From positions 1 through 42,037 of the IMG/VR virus record IMGVR_UViG_3300042691_039155: a DNA stretch of 42,037 nucleotides. One strand, given 5' to 3'. The stretch comes from a virus. The position numbers and the translations under genes were made by a program. The notes under the pieces were generated by a model, which had not been told where the DNA came from, did not search any database, and saw only the letters and a list, made by a program, of their open reading frames with translations. Positions 7,385 through 16,092 of the stretch are shown piece after piece; positions within the stretch are counted from its first letter, which is position 1; every line of letters starts with the position of its first letter.

Positions 7385-8955
7385 TGCTGTCCTTCTGCTG
7401 GTGCTCCCTGTTGTGCTGCCATTGCTTGTTGTTGTGCCATTAACATAAGTTGCTCTTGACGCATTCTTTCTCTGTCAATTTCCATCTGCTTTTCAAGTTC
7501 TTTAATTTCATTTTCTGTTTGACGAAGTATCTTGGACTTGATGTATTCAGTGGAAAAATATTTTCCTACGTAAGGCTCTACGATTGAAAGCATCTTAATT
7601 CTCTCTGAAAGAATTTCTGCTTCCTTTAGATCCCAGAAATAGTTATCGGTATTGAAGACAAATTTTATGTCTTTCTTCAATACATTCCAGTCTTCTTCAG
7701 TAATAACTCCCTTGAGTAGCAATTGTACTCTTAGGAAATCCACAAACATTTTGGAAAAGTGATGTCTGAGTCTTTCAATAAATTTGTAGAACTTTACCTC
7801 TTCTCTTGTTATTTCCAGTGAACGACCCATATTGAACCCGGTTTGTTCTGCAACCAAACGACTCAACGGAACATTCAAAGAGTTGTATAATTTCTTTTTG
7901 AAGTAATCTACGTCTTCAATCTGAGACATGGCGTTTCCACCGGGAAGAACCGATATTTGAGTTCCCTGAGATCCTTCACGACGGGGCAACCAGTAATCTT
8001 CAAGAACTGATAGGTGGTTTCTTTCATCACGAATTTCACCTGTGCTTTGGTTGTAGATTATGCGGTTGCGGAATCTACTCATCATGTCACGAAGATACTG
8101 TTCTGCTTTTTGTTTTGGCAACTGGCCCACGTCAACGTAGAATACTCTGCGCTCAGGTGCACGGGCTACACGGTAAACTAGAAGAGCATCTTCTAGTTGT
8201 CTAAGCATGTTAAGCGGTCGGATTGCCTTGTGTAGATACCCAAGAACCCGCTTTGTATTCATGTCAATCAAACCAGATGGAACATAAACAACGCTATCCA
8301 AAGATAATTGTAAACCACCTGGTCCGGTCATCAAGAAAGATTCCTTATCGGAATCGGTGTACATGTAATATTCTTCAATTTCTTTTATAAAACTCACAGA
8401 ACCGCTTTTTGTTCTTTCTTGTTCTTTTTTTACTTTTCTGACTTTTTTAATTTTTAAAGGATCGATTGGAATAATTTCTTTTATTCCATCTATTGGGTTT
8501 TCTTTATCAATCACAATGTTGTAGAACAACCTAGAATCTATGTACCATCTTCTAAAAATTTCATAACCTCGGTGATTAAAATCAAGAAGATGCAATAGGT
8601 TGTCAAACTCACGGTACATCTTTACCTTGATTGAATCTGGAATGGCTAGATTTTTTAAATCTAATTTAACAGGATTTACATCTGTTCCTTTTACTATCGC
8701 TGCATTTACAATTTCTTCAATTGCATTATCTACCTCTGGATAGACTGACATGTTTCGATATTGTATTACCGCACTGCTTTCATCTTTCAGCGTTCCAGTA
8801 TAATCAATGGCGGAACTGAAATAACCACCAGCCTCAACGGTTACTGTTCCGTCATAAGTCTCCGGTGCTGCAATTTTTTTCAATGCAACATCTTGAACTT
8901 CTTGTTTAGTTTTTTCTTTCTTTCCGAATTCAAATCCAAATAATTCGATTTCCAT
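7381..8955 (-). CDS. 20: Portal vertex protein gp20
   Basis: 524 residues, the usual T4 gp20 length. Recognised from the AVIQYRNMSVYPEVDNAIEEIVN segment (around residues 63-85), YIDSRLFYNIVIDKENP, PERRVFYVDVGQLPKQKAEQY and FNMGRSLEITREEVKF. The dodecameric portal sits at the unique head vertex, starts prohead assembly and is the DNA channel for gp17. The C terminus ends in a Gln/Ala/Met-rich tail. It heads the gp20 to gp21 coupled set. No TAAATA box lies in front; a TATAAT-like element occurs about 20 bases upstream, but its role is unclear. Confidence 0.97.
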   Translation of the reverse strand: MEIELFGFEFGKKEKTKQEVQDVALKKIAAPETYDGTVTVEAGGYFSSAIDYTGTLKDESSAVIQYRNMSVYPEVDNAIEEIVNAAIVKGTDVNPVKLDLKNLAIPDSIKVKMYREFDNLLHLLDFNHRGYEIFRRWYIDSRLFYNIVIDKENPIDGIKEIIPIDPLKIKKVRKVKKEQERTKSGSVSFIKEIEEYYMYTDSDKESFLMTGPGGLQLSLDSVVYVPSGLIDMNTKRVLGYLHKAIRPLNMLRQLEDALLVYRVARAPERRVFYVDVGQLPKQKAEQYLRDMMSRFRNRIIYNQSTGEIRDERNHLSVLEDYWLPRREGSQGTQISVLPGGNAMSQIEDVDYFKKKLYNSLNVPLSRLVAEQTGFNMGRSLEITREEVKFYKFIERLRHHFSKMFVDFLRVQLLLKGVITEEDWNVLKKDIKFVFNTDNYFWDLKEAEILSERIKMLSIVEPYVGKYFSTEYIKSKILRQTENEIKELEKQMEIDRERMRQEQLMLMAQQQAMAAQQGAPAEGQQ

Positions 8956-8978
8956 GTTTAATCTCTATTATAGTTATA

Positions 8979-9554
8979 TCACGATTGATTGTTGTTTGTT
9001 GGGGTTCCTACATCGGTTACACCAGGTATTTCAAAATAATCACACACAAAAATTACAGAAAATTTTACCAAAGTATTTGGTGATTCCATGTTAAACGCTA
9101 TTGGCTCAATTGTTTTTGGCCAACAACCCCTCAACACAAATTTTTTGTGATCATTTGGACTCGCTTCACCATTTAAATTTAAATGGCGAATAGTAAAATC
9201 TGTTTTATAATCATTTGTTCCACTCAATACGTAGCTGTTGTTTGTAACGTGATCATTTATCCAATTATGCCATCTAGAAAAAACTTTCCACATATCTCCA
9301 GCACCAACATCATCTAACACAATTACAGACCAAGGTCCGTACTGTTTTTCTCCAGGATAATATGCTTTTCTTCCAAAATACTCATATTGTATTCTTTGTG
9401 AACTAACGCTGGGAATTGTAGTTGTTTGTATATGAAATTTGCTAAATTCTGCATTTCCTGTTGGTTGTGGAATATCACCCTCAACCAAAAATCTATTTGA
9501 CCTAGTTCCACCATTAAAGGCATTTTTAAAGCTAGAAATTGAAATTTGAGCCAT
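8979..9554 (-). CDS. 19: Tail tube protein gp19 (copy 1)
   Basis: 191 residues from the internal Met (MAQISISSFKNAFNGG). This start is chosen because the homologous neighbour begins in the same way and because it lies one base after that gene's stop; a Met 13 codons earlier would overlap it. Features are FNGGTRSNRFLVEG, then a variable loop, GPWSVIVLDD, MWKVFSRWHNWINDHV and a C-terminal VKFSVIFVCDYFE strand. gp19 hexamers stack to form the inner tail tube. A second full-length gp19 gene lies directly upstream, so the tube may be a heteropolymer or one copy may be specialised. Confidence 0.93.
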   Translation of the reverse strand: MAQISISSFKNAFNGGTRSNRFLVEGDIPQPTGNAEFSKFHIQTTTIPSVSSQRIQYEYFGRKAYYPGEKQYGPWSVIVLDDVGAGDMWKVFSRWHNWINDHVTNNSYVLSGTNDYKTDFTIRHLNLNGEASPNDHKKFVLRGCWPKTIEPIAFNMESPNTLVKFSVIFVCDYFEIPGVTDVGTPTNNNQS

Positions 9555-9555
9555 T

Positions 9556-10134
9556 TTATGTCCCCAAACCCTTGGTGATTGTGTAATAATCAAATACCAT
9601 ATTTACAGTAAATTTAACAAAGTTGGCAGATGACATATCTAAATTTACTTGGGTTATTAACTCAGGCCAACAGTTTTGCAAAACAAAAGTTCTAATAGGA
9701 ACATCACCGTTTAGCGGTAACTGGTGTACAGTCCAATTTTTTTGAAAACCTTTGTATGAAAAATTGTCAATCCGTCTAGAACCACCCACTTGGTGGGTTA
9801 CGTGCCCATCTATTCTTTCTTTCCAGTGCTGGAATGTTCTCCACAAATTGTCAGCGTTGTTGTCATCATATATTCCAATAGTCCACGTTGAATAGTTTCT
9901 GTCTCCAGCCAGATTCAGTATTCTACCTCGGTATGGAACTTGTATTGTTCCCAATTCAGCAGAAGGTAAACTTGCCGCATAAATTTTAAATGTTTCATTT
10001 TCATTTGGTTTATGTATCGCATATGTTCCTTGTGGAAATGCATTTGTAAAATCTACCGAAAAACGATTTGGACGTGTACCACCATTGAAGTTTTGTTTAA
10101 AATTTGAAATTGAATTGGGGGTAAGTGCTGACAT
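9556..10134 (-). CDS. 19: Tail tube protein gp19 (copy 2)
   Basis: 192 residues and clearly a paralogue of the next gene downstream: FNGGTRPNRFSVDF, then STWTIGIYDDNNADNLWRTF, HWKERIDGHVTH, VLQNCWPELI and VKFTVNMVFDYY align with it in order. It lies between sheath gp18 (four bases upstream) and copy 1, so all three tail-shaft genes are co-transcribed. The two copies differ enough along their length that the duplication is old. Which copy forms the bulk of the tube cannot be told from sequence. Confidence 0.93.
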   Translation of the reverse strand: MSALTPNSISNFKQNFNGGTRPNRFSVDFTNAFPQGTYAIHKPNENETFKIYAASLPSAELGTIQVPYRGRILNLAGDRNYSTWTIGIYDDNNADNLWRTFQHWKERIDGHVTHQVGGSRRIDNFSYKGFQKNWTVHQLPLNGDVPIRTFVLQNCWPELITQVNLDMSSANFVKFTVNMVFDYYTITKGLGT

Positions 10135-10138
10135 TGTT

Positions 10139-11422
10139 TTATGATAGAGTTGATACGTTTATTACAAATTCATCTGAAGCCAATAGTGGTTTGAATATTA
10201 CTTGTGCATTTATTGTTGCAGAAAAATCTGTATTGTTATCATCGTTACAAGTTACTTGGGTGTATCCTGTATCCAAATATTGACTCAAAGTTTGCATGTA
10301 ATTCAAAATTTGAGCTGTTATTGATGCTCTAGTGTTTCTATCGTTTGTTTTGAAAACAAATCTCAACAAAATATTTCTTACATTTACTTCAATATCTTGT
10401 TTTAATTTGGATGTAGATATTCTTTCACTTGATGTATATGTTATTCCCGCACCAGCCGTTGCTCCAACCAAGTCCAATCCCAAAAAATCTTGATTTGCTG
10501 AAGTTGTGTAGAAATTAACTCTATTTTTTTTGTATACGTTTTTTATAGGATTTGTATAAAGAATTGCCTGTGGAATATCTCCATTCAAAATATATGAATT
10601 TTGATTCCCAGCAATACTAAAATAAAGAGTATTATTGTTTTTTGCACGCACAAAAGAACCAGCTACATCACTTACTGTGGAGATTGAAACTGTATATTCG
10701 CTGTTTGTTTTTAGACTAGAGGTTGGGAATACTCTTTTATTTGTTCCAGCAACACTAAAAATTCTTTCAGAATATGTTGTTCCAGAAACAAATGCAGGGT
10801 TAGTAAACAAAGAATCAAAGTTTATTGCAGTAAATCCTTGCCCATTATTTGATGATGCAAAAATTCCAATAACATTTGGGGCACCTTGAATATAACTAAC
10901 TTCAGCTGCGCTTCCATTTTTGCCTATTAAAACATCAATCGTATTTGTGGTGTTTGTTTCATATGAAACAAACCCAGACGTTGTTCCAGAAAGAATTAAC
11001 GTTCCACCATATGCAAGATATGTAAGAGCATACATAAAATCAATTCCGTTTGTCAGCCCAGATATTTGTGTATCATTTGCTAAGAAAAATCCAAACGTTC
11101 CACCCTCTGATGGTGAATTACTCAACAAACATGATTTTATAGATCCTAGGTTGTTCAAATCGTTTACTAGTTCAGACGGGTTGTTATAAACGATAAAAGA
11201 GTCTGCAGTAGTTCCTTTTATTGGAGATGACAAACTTGTTCTTGAATATATTAACCAACCAAAAAGCCCACCTGGATCGTTGCTGGCGGCATTGTTCACA
11301 CCTGTAAACGTTGGAACTTTGAATGTTGAACCAGCCAACATTGCAGCGTAGAGTGGAATTGTTGGTGTTTCCCGGCTGTAAAAATTTGGAGAAGTAAATG
11401 AATTTAATGAAGGGTTTGCCAT
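10139..11422 (-). CDS. 18: Contractile tail sheath protein gp18
   Basis: 427 residues. It occupies the gp18 slot between gp17 and gp19. The conserved sheath core is seen in the C terminus (IEVNVRNILLRFVFKTNDRN, NYMQTLSQYLDTGYTQVTC, FSATINAQVIFKPL), and the N terminus has the FYSRET segment typical of sheath proteins. It is much shorter than T4 gp18 (659 residues), so the outer protruding domains are probably reduced. It has its own late box at 11439-11444 and an AAGG site, allowing strong expression of sheath and tube. Confidence 0.9.
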   Translation of the reverse strand: MANPSLNSFTSPNFYSRETPTIPLYAAMLAGSTFKVPTFTGVNNAASNDPGGLFGWLIYSRTSLSSPIKGTTADSFIVYNNPSELVNDLNNLGSIKSCLLSNSPSEGGTFGFFLANDTQISGLTNGIDFMYALTYLAYGGTLILSGTTSGFVSYETNTTNTIDVLIGKNGSAAEVSYIQGAPNVIGIFASSNNGQGFTAINFDSLFTNPAFVSGTTYSERIFSVAGTNKRVFPTSSLKTNSEYTVSISTVSDVAGSFVRAKNNNTLYFSIAGNQNSYILNGDIPQAILYTNPIKNVYKKNRVNFYTTSANQDFLGLDLVGATAGAGITYTSSERISTSKLKQDIEVNVRNILLRFVFKTNDRNTRASITAQILNYMQTLSQYLDTGYTQVTCNDDNNTDFSATINAQVIFKPLLASDEFVINVSTLS

Positions 11423-11438
11423 TTTTATACCTTAAAAT

Positions 11439-11444
11439 TATTTA
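11439..11444 (-). promoter_or_regulatory. Late promoter box for gp18
   Basis: TTCTAAATAATTTTAAGG on the minus strand, 16 bases before the ATG. The first bases (CTAAATAATTTTAA) are identical to those in front of gp23. Confidence 0.6.
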
Positions 11445-11451
11445 GAATTTT

Positions 11452-13101
11452 TTACGCTGGATACCAGACAACACCATTTGATGTAAACTTATCATCATCC
11501 GTGTCATCGGCATTCAACATAAACAAGGTATTGTCGTCTTCTGGCTTTTTTGTTTCCTCATAATTCATCTTTGCAGTCTCGATCAAATCTGTATAGTATT
11601 CTTGACGGCATAGCCATGCAAAAAATACCAAAGTCATTACTAAATCATCATGGTGACCGTCTTCGGCTTTAAACGTGTTTGATTTAGAAACGAAAGCCAT
11701 CAATTCGTGAATGATTCTGTCGTCATTTAGTATCATCTTGTCGTGTTCTATTAAATTTTTGAGAATAGCACATCCCAATTTTTTGGTTTGGGTTGTTGTT
11801 CGTATTCCCATTTCACTCTTTCCGTTTGCAAATCCCTGCGAAAGAATTTGTCCTTTTCTTCCCATAACCTTGGTCATTAAAAGATTTTCATAATCCAAAT
11901 CATTGTACAATATTGCAGAAATCTGACCACCAATGTCATTTGTCTCAACCAATACATAGGCATTGTTGTACATCTCTCCAACTTTTTTGATTATGTTTGG
12001 GAATGCAAATGGACTTATGGTGTTGTTTCTAAACGTGGCAACCACTTTGTACATAGCCTCGTTGCCGCTTATTACCGTAAAAGCAGAATAATCTGATCCC
12101 TGTCCTCTTGCAACGTCGGCCATCAAGAAGTAAATTTTGTCTTTATCTGGTTTTTCATATATTCTAAGCCCCTCGGAGTCTTCAGATATAAATTCTTCCG
12201 ATGCAAGAACATTCAACTTGCTTGAAGATATCAACGTATTGGCTGATCCCAAGAAGTTGCATCCGTATTCCTGTTCAAATTGATCAAAACTTGTATTTGC
12301 AATTTGCTCTTCTGCCCATTTGGCATCTCTAAGTTCTGGCTTTCCTGGACTAATTGGTGTTTCTTGCCAACCAACTTCAACCGGCACAAACTTGTTCTTC
12401 AGCTTGTGTCCATCGCTTCTGTTAGCATCTACCCAGAGTTTATGAAAATGGTTTAACCCATTGGGGGTGGAAACTATAATAAGTTTTGTGGTTGTACCAG
12501 CAGAAATGGTTGGATATGTTGCTGTATAAAATTCGTCTGCTACGTGGCTTGGCAAGAATGCATATTCGTCCAACAGGAGGAGGTTGTAGGAGCCACCACG
12601 AATGGCCGTAGAGGACGTGGCATCACAGACGACCCTAGACCCGTTTTCCAGCTTGAAGCTCGTCTTATTCCATTCTACGACCCCCTGTTGAAGGAAATGG
12701 GGTAGGTTCTCATAAGCCAACTGCAGTTTTGAAAACAATTCTTCTTTTGCTGTCTTCAAACGGTTGGCAAGAATTGCCACGTTTACGCTCTGATTGAAGG
12801 TAACGTAATGGCATATGTAGCTCGTTACACAGGTGGATTTACCACACTGGCGGGGCCATTTGGAAATCACAAAACGATTTTTGTGAATTTCATTGATAAA
12901 TTTTTTCTGATAGTTGTAAAGTTTAAAAGGAACAACACCCTTGTCCAGCGTTTTTACTTTTATGTATTTCTCACAAAAATAAACTGGATCATTTGCACAC
13001 TTGAGGTATTCCTCTAATTCTTCCTTGGTATACTGTAGTTCTACTCCGGGAAGTTTTAAATTAGGATTGTTCCGATATCCTTGCTGGTTGTTGTTCATCA
13101 T
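11452..13101 (-). CDS. 17: Terminase large subunit gp17
   Basis: 549 residues. ATPase: Walker A-like WPRQCGKST at residues 82-90, Walker B with acidic pair LLLLDE at 174-179. Nuclease: Asp329 in MADVARGQGSD, Glu386 in VLVETND, and HHDDLV with Asp485/486, matching the RNase H-like catalytic triad region of T4 gp17. It pumps DNA through gp20 and cuts the concatemer. The first of two adjacent ATGs is used in the coordinates; GAGG lies a few bases before it. The start overlaps the end of gp16 by 41 bases. Confidence 0.97.
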   Translation of the reverse strand: MMNNNQQGYRNNPNLKLPGVELQYTKEELEEYLKCANDPVYFCEKYIKVKTLDKGVVPFKLYNYQKKFINEIHKNRFVISKWPRQCGKSTCVTSYICHYVTFNQSVNVAILANRLKTAKEELFSKLQLAYENLPHFLQQGVVEWNKTSFKLENGSRVVCDATSSTAIRGGSYNLLLLDEYAFLPSHVADEFYTATYPTISAGTTTKLIIVSTPNGLNHFHKLWVDANRSDGHKLKNKFVPVEVGWQETPISPGKPELRDAKWAEEQIANTSFDQFEQEYGCNFLGSANTLISSSKLNVLASEEFISEDSEGLRIYEKPDKDKIYFLMADVARGQGSDYSAFTVISGNEAMYKVVATFRNNTISPFAFPNIIKKVGEMYNNAYVLVETNDIGGQISAILYNDLDYENLLMTKVMGRKGQILSQGFANGKSEMGIRTTTQTKKLGCAILKNLIEHDKMILNDDRIIHELMAFVSKSNTFKAEDGHHDDLVMTLVFFAWLCRQEYYTDLIETAKMNYEETKKPEDDNTLFMLNADDTDDDKFTSNGVVWYPA

Positions 13102-13522
13102 TCACTACCTCTGCATCCACAACAGATTTGTCGGTGCTTCTTTCTTTGTTCAATAAATTTTGAAGATCTTTTGTGGAGCCTACGAACACCGAATTGTTTG
13201 TTTGTTTTACTTCTACTTTGGCATTTGTAGTGTCTTTTGCTTTTTTATGTACGTCCAAAACATTATTGTTAAGATCAGCCATGGTTTTTAAAAGAATAGC
13301 TACAACTTCAAATGCTCTGGGGCTGTCTGATTCTGTGGCTACCTTCAATGCACTCTCAAGAGCAATATTCCCGGTTCCGATTAAACCTTTTAAGTTTTCT
13401 TGAACTAATTTATAATCTTTTTGAAAATTTTGAGAATCAAAAGTTCCACCAGCAGTTGATTTTTGCGTTGGAGATTCATTTGGTACGTTAAAAAATGCGG
13501 CTAAATTTTTATTCACGTTCAT
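13061..13522 (-). CDS. 16: Terminase small subunit gp16
   Basis: 153 residues. The central helices (YKLVQENLKGLIGTGNIAL, SDSPRAFEVVAILLKTMADL) match T4-type gp16. It recognises concatemeric DNA and regulates gp17. The polar tail is probably disordered. It overlaps gp15 upstream by four bases (ATGA) and gp17 downstream by 41 bases, keeping terminase subunits coupled. Confidence 0.93.
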   Translation of the reverse strand: MNVNKNLAAFFNVPNESPTQKSTAGGTFDSQNFQKDYKLVQENLKGLIGTGNIALESALKVATESDSPRAFEVVAILLKTMADLNNNVLDVHKKAKDTTNAKVEVKQTNNSVFVGSTKDLQNLLNKERSTDKSVVDAEVVNDEQQPARISEQS

Positions 13523-14184
13523 GGTTCTTCTGCGACAACATCACCAATATTAGTTATCTGAGTTATAGATCTTACTGGTCCATAAATGTAAGATTTTGCC
13601 AAAAAACTAAAAGACGATATGTTTATTCTTCTGCTACTTAGATCACCATCATACTTTTCAGTTATGTTGTTATCCAACATTACAATTGGAATCCTGATGT
13701 TTTGTTGAGCACTATTCAAATCCATTTGTATGATGTGATCTGGATTAAAATATGGTATTATTTGTTCAGCAATTTGAAGGGTGTCGTCTATGTGCCTAGT
13801 ATAGATAAACAAAGAAAATCCAATATTTACTGGAACCTGTTCAAAAATTTGATCAGTTGCACTATTACATTCTCCGTTTGTTTCTGTTCCAGAAGTAATA
13901 GGGAGTGTTTTATTTCTTCTTCTGGATGCATCGGGTTTTATATTTGTCATTATATAACTCAACTTTGGAAGTTGAGTTTCTATTCTTGTTCCATTTGCAA
14001 TGGAGGATGGTTCAAGCAAACGACGAATAAATTTTTCCTGTGGTGCATATGTTATAGGAACACGAATCTTTATTGGTTGTGCTGGTGTATCTGGATTTGC
14101 ATGTTCAACATATATGCTATTAAAAAGTGTTCCAAACCCAACAACCAATTTTCTCAAACTTTCATTGTAAAAATAATCAAACAT
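13519..14184 (-). CDS. 15: Tail terminator / proximal sheath stabiliser gp15
   Basis: 221 residues. The start MFDYFYNESLRKL, KIRVPITYAPQEKFIRRL, then FSLFIYTRHIDDTLQIAEQI and IPYFNP match T4 gp15 motif by motif; T4 gp15 is 272 residues, so the C terminus is shorter. gp15 forms a ring on top of the finished tube and sheath and joins the tail to the neck. It sits between gp13 and gp16; the gp14 gene that lies between 13 and 15 in T4 is absent. Confidence 0.93.
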   Translation of the reverse strand: MFDYFYNESLRKLVVGFGTLFNSIYVEHANPDTPAQPIKIRVPITYAPQEKFIRRLLEPSSIANGTRIETQLPKLSYIMTNIKPDASRRRNKTLPITSGTETNGECNSATDQIFEQVPVNIGFSLFIYTRHIDDTLQIAEQIIPYFNPDHIIQMDLNSAQQNIRIPIVMLDNNITEKYDGDLSSRRINISSFSFLAKSYIYGPVRSITQITNIGDVVAEEP

Positions 14185-14186
14185 TT

Positions 14187-15017
14187 TTATCCTATGAGTG
14201 GGTCTGGAGGAAGTTCTTGTGTCTTGAGTAGGCTCTGTTCAATCTGATTCAATTCATTTACAGCGTCGGCCATGATTGCACCAGCGTTTAGTTGTGCCCC
14301 ACCAGGAAGAGGAACACCAGCAAATTTCATTAAATTTTGTGCCCATTGTTTTTTCAGCAATGCAGTATAATACTTTTTGAACACACGATCATTCCATACT
14401 CTTGAATACTGATTTGGATCTATTTGAACATAGGCTTCAACTAAAAGATAATGACCTTCATTTAGTTTAGAATTTTCAAGTTCAAGGAAAAGCCTTTGAG
14501 TGGTTCTTGAGAATGTGTAGGAACATGGATAATTGAACACATCGTTTACCATCTTTAGATAGCTCATGGATTCCATGTATTGGGCCATCGGTCCAGTAGA
14601 AAGACCACCCTGATTGAAATAAAGACCGAAGAAGTCAAATAATGTTAACTGATATCTCAAGTCAAACATATAATCTCCGGAAATATCGGATGGGCGATAG
14701 ACCTTTGTTATTGTTCTTATATCTTGAGCAACAGGCCAAGGTCCAGTAAGACCTGTGGATGGATCGTATTTGTCCTGTGCACCAACTGCATTTCCAAATT
14801 TAGAGGTGTCAAAGTATCTTTGAGCCAAGTCTTGTCCGGTTACTTGGTATAGATACCATGCTCTTTGATTAAAATCAAAGTGTCTTTCATACATATATTC
14901 CAAGGCTTCATTTAACCTGTCTTCTGCTTGTTCTTGGTCTATGTTAACTTGAATTACAGGTGCACCCAAAGATCTGAAGCAATAGTCAATGAATTCCTGT
15001 TTGGTGGTTGGCTGCAT
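14187..15017 (-). CDS. 13: Neck protein gp13
   Basis: 276 residues. The N terminus FIDYCFRSLGAPVIQVNI followed by a helix and EYMYERHFDF corresponds to T4 gp13 (RRLGAPIINVEL and so on). Later segments include YQLTLFDFFGLYF and HYLLVEAYVQIDP. gp13 forms the neck ring that closes the filled head and receives the tail. A CATAAATA box lies five bases before the ATG and there is no Shine-Dalgarno site. Confidence 0.9.
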   Translation of the reverse strand: MQPTTKQEFIDYCFRSLGAPVIQVNIDQEQAEDRLNEALEYMYERHFDFNQRAWYLYQVTGQDLAQRYFDTSKFGNAVGAQDKYDPSTGLTGPWPVAQDIRTITKVYRPSDISGDYMFDLRYQLTLFDFFGLYFNQGGLSTGPMAQYMESMSYLKMVNDVFNYPCSYTFSRTTQRLFLELENSKLNEGHYLLVEAYVQIDPNQYSRVWNDRVFKKYYTALLKKQWAQNLMKFAGVPLPGGAQLNAGAIMADAVNELNQIEQSLLKTQELPPDPLIG

Positions 15018-15022
15018 AAAAA

Positions 15023-15030
15023 TATTTATG
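15023..15030 (-). promoter_or_regulatory. Late promoter box, leaderless spacing, gp13
   Basis: CATAAATA on the minus strand and TTTTT before the ATG at 15017, exactly five bases. It lies inside the 8-bp gap after the Cys-rich gene and would start a packaging/neck mRNA on the gp13 start codon. Confidence 0.5.
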
Positions 15031-15469
15031 AATTTTTCATCATATTGTTCACACGTTCAAATATCTTTTCTTTTTCAGCATCTACTGAAATTGTAAGATT
15101 GACTAACTTTAAATTTTCAAAATCCATCATTTCTATCTGTTGTTTCCTTTGAATTTCTTCTTTTGGAGAGTTTGGATCATAGTTTGTGAAACCAGGCATT
15201 TTTAACGGACACGTTAATGAAGGATAATCCAATTTTGAGTAAACTTCAGGTTCTCTTTGTAACCAAGTATGTTTATGGTCTCCACATTCACATGCTTTAC
15301 AATAAAAAAATTCAGATTTATTACTTTTTGTGAGATATTTGCATGAAGGTATCTTACCAACACCAAAGCAGGAAACATATCTCAGTTTCTTGGTTTCAAG
15401 ATCAATTTTATTGTTTGTCAATCCCCTTGAGGCAATTGACATGGCCAGAGACATTATTTTGCTGAACAT
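15026..15469 (-). CDS. Cysteine-rich metal-binding-like protein in the neck cluster
   Basis: 147 residues, function not recognised. Cysteines are grouped as CFGVGKIPSC, YCKACECGDHKH and YPSLTCPLKMPGF, a likely zinc-binding region (residues about 34-92). The C terminus is helical. A similar arrangement (CxGxCxC, then MPTLSCP) is found in the protein at 30177-30821. It sits between gp13 and the gpI/gp7-like gene, the place where gp14 might be expected, but the sequence does not resemble gp14. Role in neck or baseplate assembly is only suggested by position. Confidence 0.75.
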   Translation of the reverse strand: MFSKIMSLAMSIASRGLTNNKIDLETKKLRYVSCFGVGKIPSCKYLTKSNKSEFFYCKACECGDHKHTWLQREPEVYSKLDYPSLTCPLKMPGFTNYDPNSPKEEIQRKQQIEMMDFENLKLVNLTISVDAEKEKIFERVNNMMKNS

Positions 15470-15471
15470 TT

Positions 15472-16092
15472 TTACACACTTTCGTATATAATCTTAACAC
15501 CCGCTGGATACACAGATTTATTCAAAAAATCCTTGTATTGATCCGGAACATTTGCTCTCACTATGATAAATCCAGGACTTCCTGTGACCACTTCGCACAA
15601 ATCATACGGCAAACCTATCAATGTAATCAATAGGTATTGAATTGCTTCAGGGGTTCCTTTTTTGCGAAAATAATTTTCTTCGACTTTCAATGAAAATGTT
15701 TTTAAATTTGGCAACAGAGTTTTTAAAGTGTCGTTTGAAAAATCTTGTTCTGGAAAATACAAATCTGCAAGACCAACTAATAGTTTATCTGTTAGTTTGT
15801 GGGGAACGTGTACAGTTTCCCATGGAACCGCAGCACCATATCCTCTTTCAACATCAAAAAGCCAACGTTGGTAACTTTTTACTAATTGAACAATCAAAAC
15901 ATTGTTTGGATCATCCGTTGCTTTTTTCATTATCCATTTTGGGAATAAAGATTGAACGGTTAGTTTATCTCCATACCATCTGGAACCAGCAACATTGAAA
16001 AACTCAGATCCAAGTATTTCCTTGGCTTTAGAGATCATTATCTCTATTTTTTTGTTGAGTTTTACTGGGATTTTGTTAAAAAGTAATATCAT
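15472..16092 (-). CDS. Baseplate wedge protein, P2 gpI / T4 gp7 N-terminal type
   Basis: 206 residues. The section NYFRKKGTPEAIQYLLITLIG (residues about 140-160) is typical of the wedge domain found in P2 gpI and the N-terminal part of T4 gp7: an aromatic helix followed by K-G-T and an amphipathic helix. It directly follows gp6 (four-base overlap), as gpI follows gpJ in P2-type phages, which supports the assignment. T4 gp7 is about 1000 residues, so this is a minimal version. Confidence 0.5.
   Translation of the reverse strand: MILLFNKIPVKLNKKIEIMISKAKEILGSEFFNVAGSRWYGDKLTVQSLFPKWIMKKATDDPNNVLIVQLVKSYQRWLFDVERGYGAAVPWETVHVPHKLTDKLLVGLADLYFPEQDFSNDTLKTLLPNLKTFSLKVEENYFRKKGTPEAIQYLLITLIGLPYDLCEVVTGSPGFIIVRANVPDQYKDFLNKSVYPAGVKIIYESV

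Noticed and set aside
9555-9593. Upstream start for gp19 copy 1
   Set aside because: It would add 13 residues absent from the paralogue and overlap the preceding gene.
13702-14247. 181-codon plus-strand frame opposite gp15
   Set aside because: Composition is Cys/Ile/Trp-heavy in the way antisense frames of AT-rich genes are; gp15 on the other strand is recognised motif by motif.
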